DNA of 64,000 nt from Leptasterias polaris (taxonomy: Eukaryota; Echinodermata; Asteroidea; Forcipulatida; Asteriidae). Position 1 is the stretch's first letter. Each line of letters starts with the position of its first letter. The stretch lies in the NCBI GenBank assembly GCA_037783415.1, contig JAZGTN010000095.1, forward strand, positions 868,001 to 932,000, read 5' to 3'. Positions 15,901-27,900 of this stretch are shown one piece after another. The notes under the pieces were generated by a model, which saw only the letters and a list, made by a program, of their open reading frames with translations, was not told the DNA's origin and did not search any database. The position numbers were made by a program, and so were the translations under genes.

Positions 15901-18752
15901 TCTCGTGACTCCAATGATCGATTGAGCTTAAACTTTCACAGGTTTGTTATTTCATGTAGATGTTGGGTCACAGCAAGTGTGGATACTGGTCTTTGACAAT
16001 TACCAATGCGACACGTGTGCTTTAATTCTGCGTAAGCTCAATCCATCATACAACGCCTACTGTAAACCGACTGAACAGAGTTGTTGTTTTTTCAGAAGCC
16101 TGCGTTGAAAAAATATTGGAAAACATAAACCCTCTAGCATAGATATGCGTTAGCAACAGTCTGGTTAGCAAGCAATGAAAGGCGTAACTGAAAGAACTGT
16201 TTTTTCTTTTTATATTTTGAAAATAGTTGGTTTATCGAGACACCATCCCCACACACACACAAATATTTCTCTTGATCTATTTAGTTGTGACAAACTAACA
16301 TCAACAATGAAGTCGAGTTACCGGTGGGCGACTTGTTCACTAACAATGGCAATACCACAATGCAACAACCGGTGGTACGACAATTCTAGGAATATGACCT
16401 AGTCACACGGAACACATTAATAATTTTGTTCAACATTTAGAGCTTTTTTACCCAGCACTATATCAAATTCAGGATTATAAATACTTTTTTCACAGGGAAC
16501 CATTTTCTCTAACAATTTCCTTTGGAAGTACACTGACAGAATTATTTCTCAAGACATTGGTACTGTCACGGTCAAGTTCACGAGCGTTAACTTTTCAATA
16601 ACGACCGCTGAATTGTTCGGTCATGAAAAATTTGTTTTAATGCTTTCAACTGATAAAATTAATAACCTTTCCTTGAGTAACATATACATCTCCGTGGTGA
16701 AGTCTAGTTAGACTGCAGGACTTGCAATCACAATGTTGTGGGTTCCAATCCAGCCAAGTTACAACCGCTGATTTCACAATGATTAGAATGAGTATTGTCG
16801 CCTAGTTACCGAATCCAAATTTATTTATCTGAGCAATTCATAATCATATAAATTAAAACAATTTTTGTTATGGGAGATATTGACTGTTGCCAGCTTGTGT
16901 TTTTATCCCCTTGTGGGGGCTTTGAAGATATCCCTTGTTGGGAAGACCATCAACAAAATAAACAAAATAACGATTTAGAGATTATACCTGTAATAATTTA
17001 ATACAATAGGAATAGTAAAGCTCTTTAAACAACACAATGGCAGCAACGAGAACAATATAAAGGGACCGGTGAGTGGGACGTTTGCTATCGTTTCAAAAGA
17101 CTCACATAGCCTAATACTATATAGAGCTAAAAACAAGAGAACAATTCAAAAGGTTGGCAAAGGAACACAATCTGTATTTGAATTGTTCCACTGAGAAGCT
17201 GGAGACGTATGGTCAAGTAATATGAGATTCGTATATCCGCAAGGCGTGGGCAGATGTGTGTCAGTTTCCTTTAAAAGTCTCAATTTTGTGACCTTTCAAT
17301 TTAGCTCTTTCCTGTTCGGACCGGTTCTTGTAAACTCCTGCTGTGGTTGTATATGTTATTTGTTCTGATTTCCGTTAAACTTGTAGATTATATGATAATT
17401 GCAGTAATTATTTTGGTAAAATTGTTTACATTGTGTTCCCTGACAGCTCCATTGCAATCAACCCTGCTATAAATGTGTGAAACATGACTGGTATAAATGA
17501 AAAGAAAACCAATTTGTAAAACAAATTGTTTGCCCAATTTAAGCTTATTTTGTACTAAATTGTTTACCATTACCAATCACCTTGAGAGGGTATTTTCTTG
17601 GCGAGAATAGTGTTCGTGATCATCCACTTATGCAACGGTATTTATTGTCATACAAAATGTGGTAATCATAACTTTCAAATCGTGATACAAAAACCTCAAA
17701 ACAAAGATTAGCTTTTCGTTGAACATTTTATTACGAATGAGTGCGAGCACCTTTTTCAGCAGTTTGTGAAAAGCACCAACCAATAAAGTGTGGTATAACA
17801 GAAATTGTCACAAATGGATTCTTTCAAATGTACTGTAAGTTTGTTTTCAAAGATAAACTTGTGATTACGGTGTTGCCGATGTGACTGTAATGTATGAATA
17901 TGAACAATATAATCAGTTTTACTACCAGTAGGGCCTAACTATGACTTCTATCTCATTATTATGAATTAGCATAATCAAATCTTTGACTTATATATGTCCT
18001 TATTATGAAGTAGCATAATCATAACTTTAACTTTTCATAATTATGTATAAGGCCTAACGATGACTTGTGTCAATTCGAGTTTTTAGTTCATGACATAATA
18101 ATAGGACAAGTCATTTTATGAGATATATTTCATATTCATATATGTCATAGTTATTACTTATACCATGAAGTATTTATGATTTAGTCATAATATGAGATAG
18201 GCCTATAAGGCAAATATTAGTTGTATTTGTTCTATCTCACTCCATGTCACTTTAACACTTCCGTACATGTGCTTTTTGTGGTTAAATCTTAAAACATGCA
18301 TTGTGTCAAAACCACTGCTAGTAAAGTTCCTTGTCAAGAGAAAAAAACTACCCTAGAGTGGGCGTGGTTTCGGGGGTTTCACTCCCACACTCCCTTTCAA
18401 GTTCCTTGTCTGTGGATACGCCTGTCAATCGAGTCTTGTGATAACAGGCGAGGGATCCAGAAAATTTTCATTTATTTACTAAGAACTAAACAACTAAAGA
18501 ACTAAATAATTACTGAAATAATTTACAACTCGGTTCCGTCAAAGGTATTAACACCATTAACAATTTGTACGAACAGGCTGTGTAGTCGGGATATCTTTAG
18601 TCTTACCTTTCACATTCATTGGCGATATCAGCCCAGTTCCAACCCATCAAAAACACCATCGCCTGCCGGTTGTCCAACATGTGTGGATCGACATAAGACG
18701 CCCCAGTCCCAACGGACAAAGCGGCCAACATCAAGATCAGAGAGGCTGCCAT
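12964..18752 (-). CDS. Alpha-amylase-like pseudoenzyme with Thr-rich linker and C-terminal domain
   Basis: Three exons, 18752-18607, 15629-15400 and 15059-12964 on the minus strand, join in phase to 823 aa. Intron positions match the active paralogue. Residues 1 to about 17 form a signal peptide. The amylase fold runs to about residue 515, including [12 protein letters not shown] and [11 protein letters not shown]. The catalytic positions are lost: nucleophile Asp is Ala221 ([10 protein letters not shown]), acid/base Glu is Arg257 (SQRVRA) and the third Asp is Ser323 (FVDAPSLQ). The chloride Arg and Asn and the calcium His near the active site are also replaced, and WW is TW. A Thr/Pro-rich linker at about 522-628 contains a near-perfect 30-residue duplication, followed by the same Cys-containing C-terminal domain as the other gene. 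No stop or frameshift interrupts it, so it looks like a selected non-enzymatic secreted protein, perhaps binding glycans. Function is inference. Confidence 0.88.
13606..13785 (-). repeat. 90-bp tandem duplication in the amylase-like linker
   Basis: Two 90-bp units (13606-13695, 13696-13785) differ at one base that I could see and encode two 30-residue blocks containing [20 protein letters not shown]. In frame, hence a length change of the Thr/Pro-rich linker. Confidence 0.9.
15680..16024. mobile_element. 330-bp dispersed repeat, copy A
   Basis: Contains GTTCACAGATTTGCAC, CAAGTCCAAAACTCAAT and GATACTGGTCTTTGACAATT in the same order as the copy at 22177. In intron 1 of the pseudoenzyme amylase. 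Confidence 0.7.
17926..18212. repeat. AT-rich inverted-repeat region
   Basis: Repeated ATTATGAA(T/G)TAGCATAATCA motifs and imperfect inverted ends (TAGGGCCTAACTATGAC and TATGAGATAGGCCTATAAGG). In intron 1 of the amylase-like gene. Probably a degraded MITE. Confidence 0.4.
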
Positions 18753-19329
18753 TTTTATAATACTACATGCACCACCAACTTGGAATCGTGGAGTCACGAC
18801 GACGTCAGATTCCTCGTTCGATCGAGAGCCACTGAGAATTCCCGCACGTAGGAAGGGCCATGCAATCACTGCATACCACCAGCCTCTGCACACTTCCCTG
18901 CAAAGTTGACCTCCGCACTACATTCAACAAAACTTGTTTATTGCTGCTCTTTGTTGCGGTTTCTACCGTCTATTGTCCGACCGTGAAGTTTCCATATAAT
19001 AGTTCTGCTGTATCAGTGAAGTTTATCCATGAGTCTCATACAATGTCAGTTTAGGACTTAATTGCTAGTCTGGACTCAGAAATGGGAAAGTTCATGGCGG
19101 TTGCATGTCAAGGTTTCAATCTAGCATAAATCAATATAAAGGTTTTTTCTGCTATCACGTGAGCTAGCAACAAGTTTTGAGACAACTCACCTGAATTTGA
19201 TGTGAGGTCTATTAATTATTTGTTTCACATCGAATGACACTTAACATCCTACTGGAAAAAATAGTTTGTAAATTTCCGGCTCCAGCTCCAGTACAGAAAA
19301 AATGTTTTTTTAAGTTGAAATGACGAAAA

Positions 19330-20955
19330 GTTCTCGGTTAAAAAACTCTAACTCTAGCCCTTACCATAACACTTTCGCTTACTCTATAAATCGCTAACCC
19401 AAACTCCTAACCCTAGCTCTAACTCCAACTCTAGCCCCCACCCTAACCCTATCGCTATAAGTCTACTCCTAACCCCTAACTCTAACCCCTAACTCTAACC
19501 CTAACCAAAAGCCGCCACCCCAACCATATCGCCAACCCTAACTCTAGCCCCTAACCCTAACTCTACTCTTGCCCCTAACCCTAACTCTACTCTTGCCCCT
19601 AACCCTAACCCTAACACTAACCATTACCCTAACCACCTAACCCCAACCCTAAACCAGGCCTGTAACCATGGCGGGCAGAGAGGAAGACGCCCCAGTCACT
19701 ACCCCCACCCCCAAAAAAAAATAAAAAATAAAAACCCAAACAAACAAACAAAAAACTTTTAAAAATCCGCCAAAATCATTGCAAGAAAAATAACAAATAA
19801 TACACTAAACAAAAGGTGTTTTCCTTTGTCTGCCCCAACCCTATTCCAAACCCTAACTCTAACTCTAGCTCCTAATAAAACCCTAACCCTAACCCTAACC
19901 CTAACCCTAACCCTAACCCTGGCCCTGACTCTGACCCTAACCCTAACCCTTACTCTAATTGTAGTCCTAATTCTATAACTCTAGCCCCTAACCCTAACAC
20001 TAACTCTAGCCCCAAACCCTAACCCTAACTCTGACTCTAGCCCTAACCCTAACCCTCATAACTCCGTTTCCCAAACTCAAGATGCAGTTTTTCATGTAAT
20101 CAAGTAAAAACTGGGATTAAACAATCCCTAACCCTAACCCTAAGTCTTCTACTGAAAAATGTTGTTTAAGCAAGCAAGTTGGACTTGGGAATTAACTCAA
20201 TACCCAAACCCTAACCCTAACCCAAAAGGTTACTCTGCTATCGAGGAAACGTGGATATTTAAACCAAACCTTCACCCTAACTCAAACCCCTACCTTAACC
20301 TGTGTTAACCACCATTCAAGTCCAGGTTTAGAGTACATGTGGAAATTGAACCAAAACCTTAACCCTGAACTTAACCCCAAACCTTAACTCTGCTACCACA
20401 ATTCCAGATTTATTTCATAATAAAAAATATCAAATTTGTCACCAAAACATAAATTGTTCTTATATAGCTAATATCCTGGATGCAGTTAAATAAAAAGATA
20501 TCAGTAAGGCTCATGTTAGAGCATAAAAGTGCTCCTTAAAATTTGATCAAAATTTCGAAAGTAGCCGGACTAACCCCTTGCATATTTTTCAATTTGTGGC
20601 CCAATTTTTTTTTACACACTCTTAACCCAAACCTTAACCCTAAAACTAACCCTAAACCCTAAACCTAACCCTAACCCTAACTCTCTGACCCTAACCCTAA
20701 CCTTAACTCTGCAAGCACAATTCCATCAGTCAATATAGAATGCAATCGAGTAAAGGTAGAGAATGGACCCTAACCCCAACCCTAACCATACCTTAACCCT
20801 AACACTAATCCAAACCCTAACCCTTACCCTAATTCTGACCCTAACCCTAACTCTAACTCTAACCATAACCCTAACCTTAACTCTGCTAGCACAATTCCTT
20901 CAGTCCAGATAAAATGCAATCGAGTAAAGGTAGAAAATGGACCTAACCCTAACCC
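19330..20955. repeat. Interstitial degenerate telomere-like (CCCTAA)n tract
   Basis: Blocks of CCCTAA and variants (CTCTAA, CCTTAA) alternate with unique spacers. The best pure run is near 19880-19920. A spacer starting TTAACTCTGC(A/T)AGCACAATTCC is repeated near 20702 and 20877. Metazoan telomeres are TTAGGG, so this resembles an old internal telomeric or subtelomeric tract. Confidence 0.8.
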
Positions 20956-21164
20956 AAGATAGACAAGTTACAAACAATTACAAACTGACACAATGAATTT
21001 ACTTTTTTTAATTTATTCTTCTAGTAATGAAATATGACATTTCTTCTGAAAAACGTCAACCTCAATGAGATACACAAACGGCCAATCGAAAATACAGAGA
21101 AAAAATTAGCAGGGAAAGAATTACAAGCATTGATTAAAAGGATAAATTTCTAATACAATACCAG

Positions 21165-21762
21165 AGTTTTATATAGCGCTTGTATCTACCAATAACGTAC
21201 TCAAGGCGTTTGAACAATTAAAGAGAAACATTTAAGACAGGTTTGTGAGATGTTTGAATAATGAGACTGATGTAATGGTTTACGAGGTGCTGTGGTGCAC
21301 TCAACAGCCACTGCCAGTAACACATTGGCAAACCCCTTTGTAGTATTCTTGCATTTATAATACTCTTTATATAACAACAGGCACTCCATACATTATGTTA
21401 AGGTCAGAGGTCAAGTGAATAAATTACTAGTTCCATAAGGTAAACAGAATGCAGTTGTTCCATAAGGTAAACAGAATGCAGTTGTTCCATGTTTATATGT
21501 TGTGTAAATTGCATGAGTAATCATCAAGGTCAAAACAATACACCCTTCTCTTAGCCATAAGTGTAACTGGGTTCTTTTACGTGCATTACACAACACACAG
21601 GACCTACAGCTTTACGTCCCATCCGAAGGACGCAGCAATAATGGTTAAAAGAGTCTTACTGAAGGACACAAGTCTCAAGACCGGGATTAGAACCTACACT
21701 CTGCTTATCAGAAACACTAGAGCTTGAGTCCAGTGCCCTTGACCGCTCGGCCACGACACGCC
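21165..21762 (-). mobile_element. tRNA-derived SINE downstream of PARS2
   Basis: Minus-strand copy: the head (TGTCGTGGCCGAGCGGTCAA in reverse complement) is at 21762 and the tail, with TATATAG, is near 21168. The internal part matches the 36832 copy around its CCTTGTAAACCATTACATGG-like segment. Only 205 bp from the PARS2 stop codon. Confidence 0.7.
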
Positions 21763-21966
21763 ACATAAAGAGATAAGAAAAATAAACTTATTCCAACATA
21801 AACTGGATACAAAGTTGCCAGAAAGTAAAAGAACATTACGGATAAAGCTGAAGACTAAAGCATAATTCAAAATTATCAACATTTGGCCTTTAAATGCAGA
21901 CTGAAGTTTATTTTAATTAACCCTCTAAAATATTGGATTCCGCAGAAAATGGCGGATAGGTTCTGG

Positions 21967-24900
21967 TCATACAACATCAATGGCTGCAATCGTCTTCAGT
22001 AATTCACTTTTTGTCAAGTACTCGATTGTTCCTCGGTGGGTGGAGTGTATCTCATAAAGAGGCTCTTCCTCAAGTGCCTGTAAATGTAAATAAATAAATA
22101 AACAAACAAATAACTGGTAAATAAACAAAAAATCGAGCAGTTCCACATCATTTTAATTGTTCAGACTAATGAGTATGTTTAAAAGGGTGCGCATAACAAA
22201 GATAAATGTTCACAGATTTGCAAACAACGTGCATGGTATAAAGATGGTCATGGTGGAAAACTCCCTTTGAAATGCACTAGTTTTGGAGCAATAAGTAAAA
22301 CACCTAATTTTTGATTTTGCAAGTCCAAAACTCAATGTTTGAAAACAGTGAAATAATTTCAGAATTGTTTCTTGAGACGCTCCAATGACTGATTGAGCTT
22401 AAACTTTCACAGGTTTGTTATTTCATGTATATGTTGGGTCTCATCAAGTGTGGATACTGGTCTTTGACAATTACCAATGTGACACATGTGCTTTAACATG
22501 AAGAGGCACATCTAATTCAATGGGAGACTTACGGGCACCCGGGAAGCAGCAGACTTACCAGGTAAATCCATCATCTGGAGAATAATTCCCTCAGAACTAT
22601 GTAAACAAAGCAAATTGACCTAATACGTCTGCTGCCACCTGGTGTTCTAAAGTCTCCAATTAAGGTATAGATTTGGTAGGAACTCTGGGGTCGGGGGGGG
22701 GGGGGGGGGGTGGAAATTGGATGGGGAAGGGGTAAGGTTGCAAAAGGGGCACCAAGCTTCTTCAAGAAACAAGTCTTCGTTTATGACAACATACTTTGTA
22801 GCGTCCCCCAGCCTGCCCCGTCCTCCCGCCCACACCTTTGACTCCTATCTACCTTGGAAAACAACTCTCTTGATCTACCTCACATTATAGACAGATAAAC
22901 TTACTCTCTTTGCTAAAATGACGATATACGGGTAACCCAGCTTTTTTGCATCAGTGAGCCTGCGACCTATGGTCATGTGATCCCTATCATCCAATAGCAG
23001 CTCATCTTGCAGTCTGGGGAAGGTATCGACAATGTCATTGCACAATTCTTTAGCCATTGGGATTGCCGCTTCTTCCTTGCTTTTTCTCTGTCGAATAACG
23101 AAAGTTTAAAAGGCCAATTAGCTGAGCACAAAACCCGATTTCCAGGCAGAGCTTACCACTGCAGCTTACGCTTACAATCTTTATTCTCTACTAACTCAGT
23201 AACTGCAAAATGTCTACAGTAGGATTACCAACATGAGACATGCAGAGGTACCTTAACATTCCCTTCAAACCTGTTAACCCGAATTAAACCACAGAGTTTT
23301 TGTTTCAGTTTTTTGTTTTGCTTGCAGTAAAAAAAAAACTCTTGAAAATTGGCCCCGATATTGCCTAGTTTATATTTAACCTTTCTGAGACCATTTCTAT
23401 TTAATCATCACTATGCATTGAGACTTGGATAACAGTGTTGACTTTTGGATTCTATTTTTTTAAGCAAAAGCATCTGAAAAATCATTTAAAGCAGTATTTT
23501 TGAGCCGTTTTAGAAGTGTAGATACTATGTTATAGGTTTTCCTGGTCACTTTCAACAACAAGAATGTATTCAATTTAACACCTGTCTCATTCAATTTCGT
23601 TTTGAAAGTGAATGCTTCGTTGAATCAGCATTTAACATTCAGAAGGAGTAAATCAATGTTAACAGTTTAGCATTCACTGGTCAAATAATGTAAGATCATT
23701 CAAATTCATTAAGTCGCAAAAACCATCCAATTTCACAAGTCAATAGCAAGAGGCTGGTCAATCGTTCACTTTCATCAATACACCGATCCATTAAGCCACG
23801 CCCATTTCTCATTGACCAATCACAACCGCGAAATCTGATCACCATTTGAGCCGTTTGGTGATCTTTGCACTAATGGTGATCGGGTTTCGCGGTTGTGATT
23901 GGTCAACTTGTAAGGAGGCGGGGCTTAATGGATCGATCTATTGTGAGAAGGTAGTAGAAATTCAACTGGAGATTGGTGGAAATGTAGTCTTGAATGCCTA
24001 AAAGTGAAATAGAATGACTGAAACGAACCTGAATGAGAAGAACGAATTCATGTGTGCACAAAACCGAAATTGAATTCAAATAGTAGATATTAAACAAAGA
24101 ATGCTAGCCTGGAATTTTATGTTTGAGCAAGGCGGTGTCATTTTGCACTGGAAAAACTGTCAATGGGACTATATCACCAAGGCCAAGAGCAACAAAGACC
24201 ATGGCCAGAGCTGCCAACATTTGCATCTTGCAGCCAGGGAGATTTTGTACAACAATCAGGGAGATATCTAGAGTTACATTCAACATAGTAGGGAAAAAGT
24301 TTCCACAATCAGGGAGATTTTCAAATATGTTCATCAGAACATGGAAAGATTGGTTAATTTCCAGGGAACCATTCTACAGAATCAGGGAGAGTTGGCAGCT
24401 CTGCATGGCCCATGTTGCACCCATGAAAAACCAGGCCTGAGAATGTAGAATTACCTTCGGTGGGATGACATATACTTGGTATGGAGCAATAAGGGAAGGC
24501 CAGTGGATCTCTTGCTCTGTAGATAGCACTTCTATGGATGCAGCTAGGATCCGTGTTACCCCCAGACCGTAACAACCCATTTCAGTAAATCTGGATGAAA
24601 GACAGAAAACTCAATCAGTTTTTGAAAAAACTGAGAAGGCCCTGTAAGAGGCAATTGTTAATTGTATTATTGTGTTTTACCCTACACCACTGAGCGTTAG
24701 GTACTGTTTCCAGAGCTCTGTGGTAAAATATCTGCAGGCATAATACTGGGGTGGGATTAGAACCCATGATCTTAGCCATTCTAGAGCAGATGTCTTACCA
24801 CTAGACCACCGAGCTTGCCTGATGGCTAGAGGCAGTTTGAAACATATATATTAGCAACGAGTAACCTAACAACAATTTAATAGATGTTAAATTTGCATCG

Positions 24901-27900
24901 GGATAAAGAATACTATTAATATTGTTTTTGTTTTACCCTTCACCAATGTTGGACATGTTCTGAGTATACAGTGCTTAACCCTTCAGAGACCATTCATTTC
25001 TGTATACCCATCACCATACGCCCAGACATGGTTTTATTCTTGATATTTTGATGCAATTTTTTCTTGTAAAAATGTCTAAAAAAATAATATAAAACAGAAA
25101 GATGGTTTTGTTTAGAAACTTAGATACTATGTTAACATGGGAAACATTGGAGAATGTCAATTCAGGTCATGACCTCTACTTGACCTTTTTGGTGAAGTGG
25201 AAGTAGGTCAAATCTTGTGGGTGTTTGTGGCCGCTGTAGGCATTTTGGTACAAGCCGTTTCCGGTGGTTATGGTCTCTAATGGGTTAAAACACATTTGTG
25301 TAGGGTAAAACACAAACGAAATTTTTTATCCCCGATGCAATTTTAACATCTATTGAATTGTCATATGGGCTTGCAGTACCATTCTGCGAAGTCAGATAAC
25401 TTCCTGGATACAATTAAAGAGGGTCGGAACAGTTAGGGTTACAAAATTACAACTGGGGTGAAGGAGCATTGTGAAAATTCATCAAAAACAGACATACTTC
25501 CTACTCCCCGTTGGGTCCTGATAACTTGCATTAAAGACCTGCGAGTATTTTGTCCCAAGTAGAAATGCGTGCCCGACTTCGATCCCTCTCTGTAATCTCA
25601 TTGGACAATCGCTCTCGCTCAACCCCTCTTGACACAATGGTCTGCTGCCCTCTGTTGGTGGAATAAAACAGATCTCCATGAAGAAAGGATGTGGGAAAAA
25701 CGTAAAGTATTAACTAATCCTTGAGATCTGTTTGTTTCTGGACAGCTGGCTTTCTTTTCAAGATGTCCCGAGCACACTTTAATATTAAACTTGAGCTGCT
25801 ATGTATTGTAGGCGGGTCTGCTCTCTTTTAGGGTAGGATTAATTAATAAAACGACTCTACAAACAGACTTGTGCATCCCATCCATGGATGTCATAGACTA
25901 ATTCATTAGTTTTCAATCAAAAGGTAAATCCTTCAGTTGAAATTAATAACCTGTTGTTTCTCCCATTAGCACCCAGTCCACCACCAAAATCCTACCTGTT
26001 GTTTCTCCATTAGCACCCAGTAAACCCCCAAACCCTACCTGTTTCTCCATTAGCACCCACTATACCCCCAAACCCCTACCTGCTGTTTTTCCATTAGCAC
26101 CCAGTCAATGCCCAAACCCTACCTGTTTCTCCATTAGCACCCACTAAGCCCCAATCCCCTACCTGCTGTTTTTCCATTAGCACCCAGTCAACCCCCAAAC
26201 CCCTACCGTTATTTCTTCATTAGCACCCAGTCAACCCCCAAACCCCTACCTGTTATCCTTAGTTAGAACCCAATCAACACCCAGACCCCTACCTGTTGTT
26301 TCTTCATTAGCACCCAGTCCACACCCAAACCCCTACCTGTTGTTTCTCCATTGGCACCCAGTCCACACCCAAACCCCTACCTGCTGTTTTTCCATTAGCA
26401 CCCAGTCAATGCCCAAACCCTACCTGTTTCTCCATTAGCACCCACTAAGCCCCAATCCCCTACCTGCTGTTTTTCCATTAGCACCAAGTCAACCCCCAAA
26501 CCCCTACCTGTTATCCTCAGTTAGCACCCAGTCAAACCCCAAACCCATACCTGTTATTTCTCCATTAGCACCCAGTCAACCCCCAAACCCCTGCCTGTTA
26601 TTTCTCCATTAGCACCCAGTCAACCCCCAAACCCCTACCGTTATTTCTTCATTAGCACCCAGTCAACCCCCAAACCCCTACCTGTTATCCTTAGTTAGAA
26701 CCCAATCAACACCCAGACCCCTACCTGTTGTTTCTTCATTAGCACCCAGTCCACACCCAAACCCCTACCTGTTGTTTCTTCATTAGCACCCAGTCCACAC
26801 CCAAACCCCTACCTGTTGTTTCTCCATTGGCACCCAGTCCACACCCAAACCCCTACCTGTTGTTTCTCCATTGGCACCCAGTCCACACCTGCTGCAGTGG
26901 AATAGCTCATCCTCACCTATCTGTGCAGGGAAATGATACTCATGGGATAAACTACCTCCAATGCTACCAGTATCACCAACGACTGCAGAAAGAAGAAAAA
27001 CAAGCCAATATTTCCTTTATTTTCCACTGAACAGACATTTCTCATACGTGACCTGCTCTATCGAATTGAGGAATGTCTCGGAAATTTTGAAAATTGAGTT
27101 ATGCATACCATGTTAACAAGTAACTCACTGGCTTTCCAGCAATACCATTATTATTTCTGTAGCTTATTCCAGTGCGAAGTTATCGGGTAATGAAGAAAGT
27201 CTACAAGACAAGGTCACTTCCATTTTGTTACGACGTGTTTATTTAGATAATCGTTATTAACAACAGCTAGCTATTATAGCTATGCGTACAAACATGCTCA
27301 AGAAAACATACTTTTTGTGGATTTATTCATCTTTTCAATTAAAGGTAAGACCACGACAAGAAAGATCAAGTTTTGTTTAACCTAATACCACCAAAATCGC
27401 AGAATCGTTTTTTGGTTTTTTTTCATGATTTTTGATTGTCAACAACTTTTGTATGGCGATTTACACGTAAACGTTTCCTTCCCTTTTTTAGCTTGTTTTA
27501 TTTCTTTGTGCTGTGCCTCGGAATAGACCTTTCTACTGTTGATAAACAAACCGCGCTGGTTGGCATGGAAGGCCGAATGTCAGTAAAACATTCAATCATG
27601 TTAACAGAATAAAAACAATTAACTAAAAATACACCCCATGATTGGTTGCTTTGTATCCAACAAATTCAACACTATTTTTGAATATTTCTGCAACATTATT
27701 ACAAACTGTGGCTATCTGTGTTTGCTTTGCATTTATGGCTTTCCATAGTTTTCCAACCTCGTGTGAGGAGGTCGTTGCGCTGCAATATAAACACTGTGCG
27801 CCCTCGCGCGTCTGACCGAGACGTTTGTTTACTTCTATGTGTGTTTGTCCTCGATAGTTCATGTTAAAAGTTTCATTCATTTATAGTCTGCTTGTGTTCT

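Noticed and set aside
18753..18893. Upstream extension of the amylase-like first exon
   Set aside because: The frame is open further upstream, but the signal peptide begins at the ATG at 18752 and the preceding residues are not signal-like.
25950..26885. CRISPR or coding tandem-repeat protein
   Set aside because: Units are near identical without spacers and derive from a splice junction; 44 bp is not a multiple of three.
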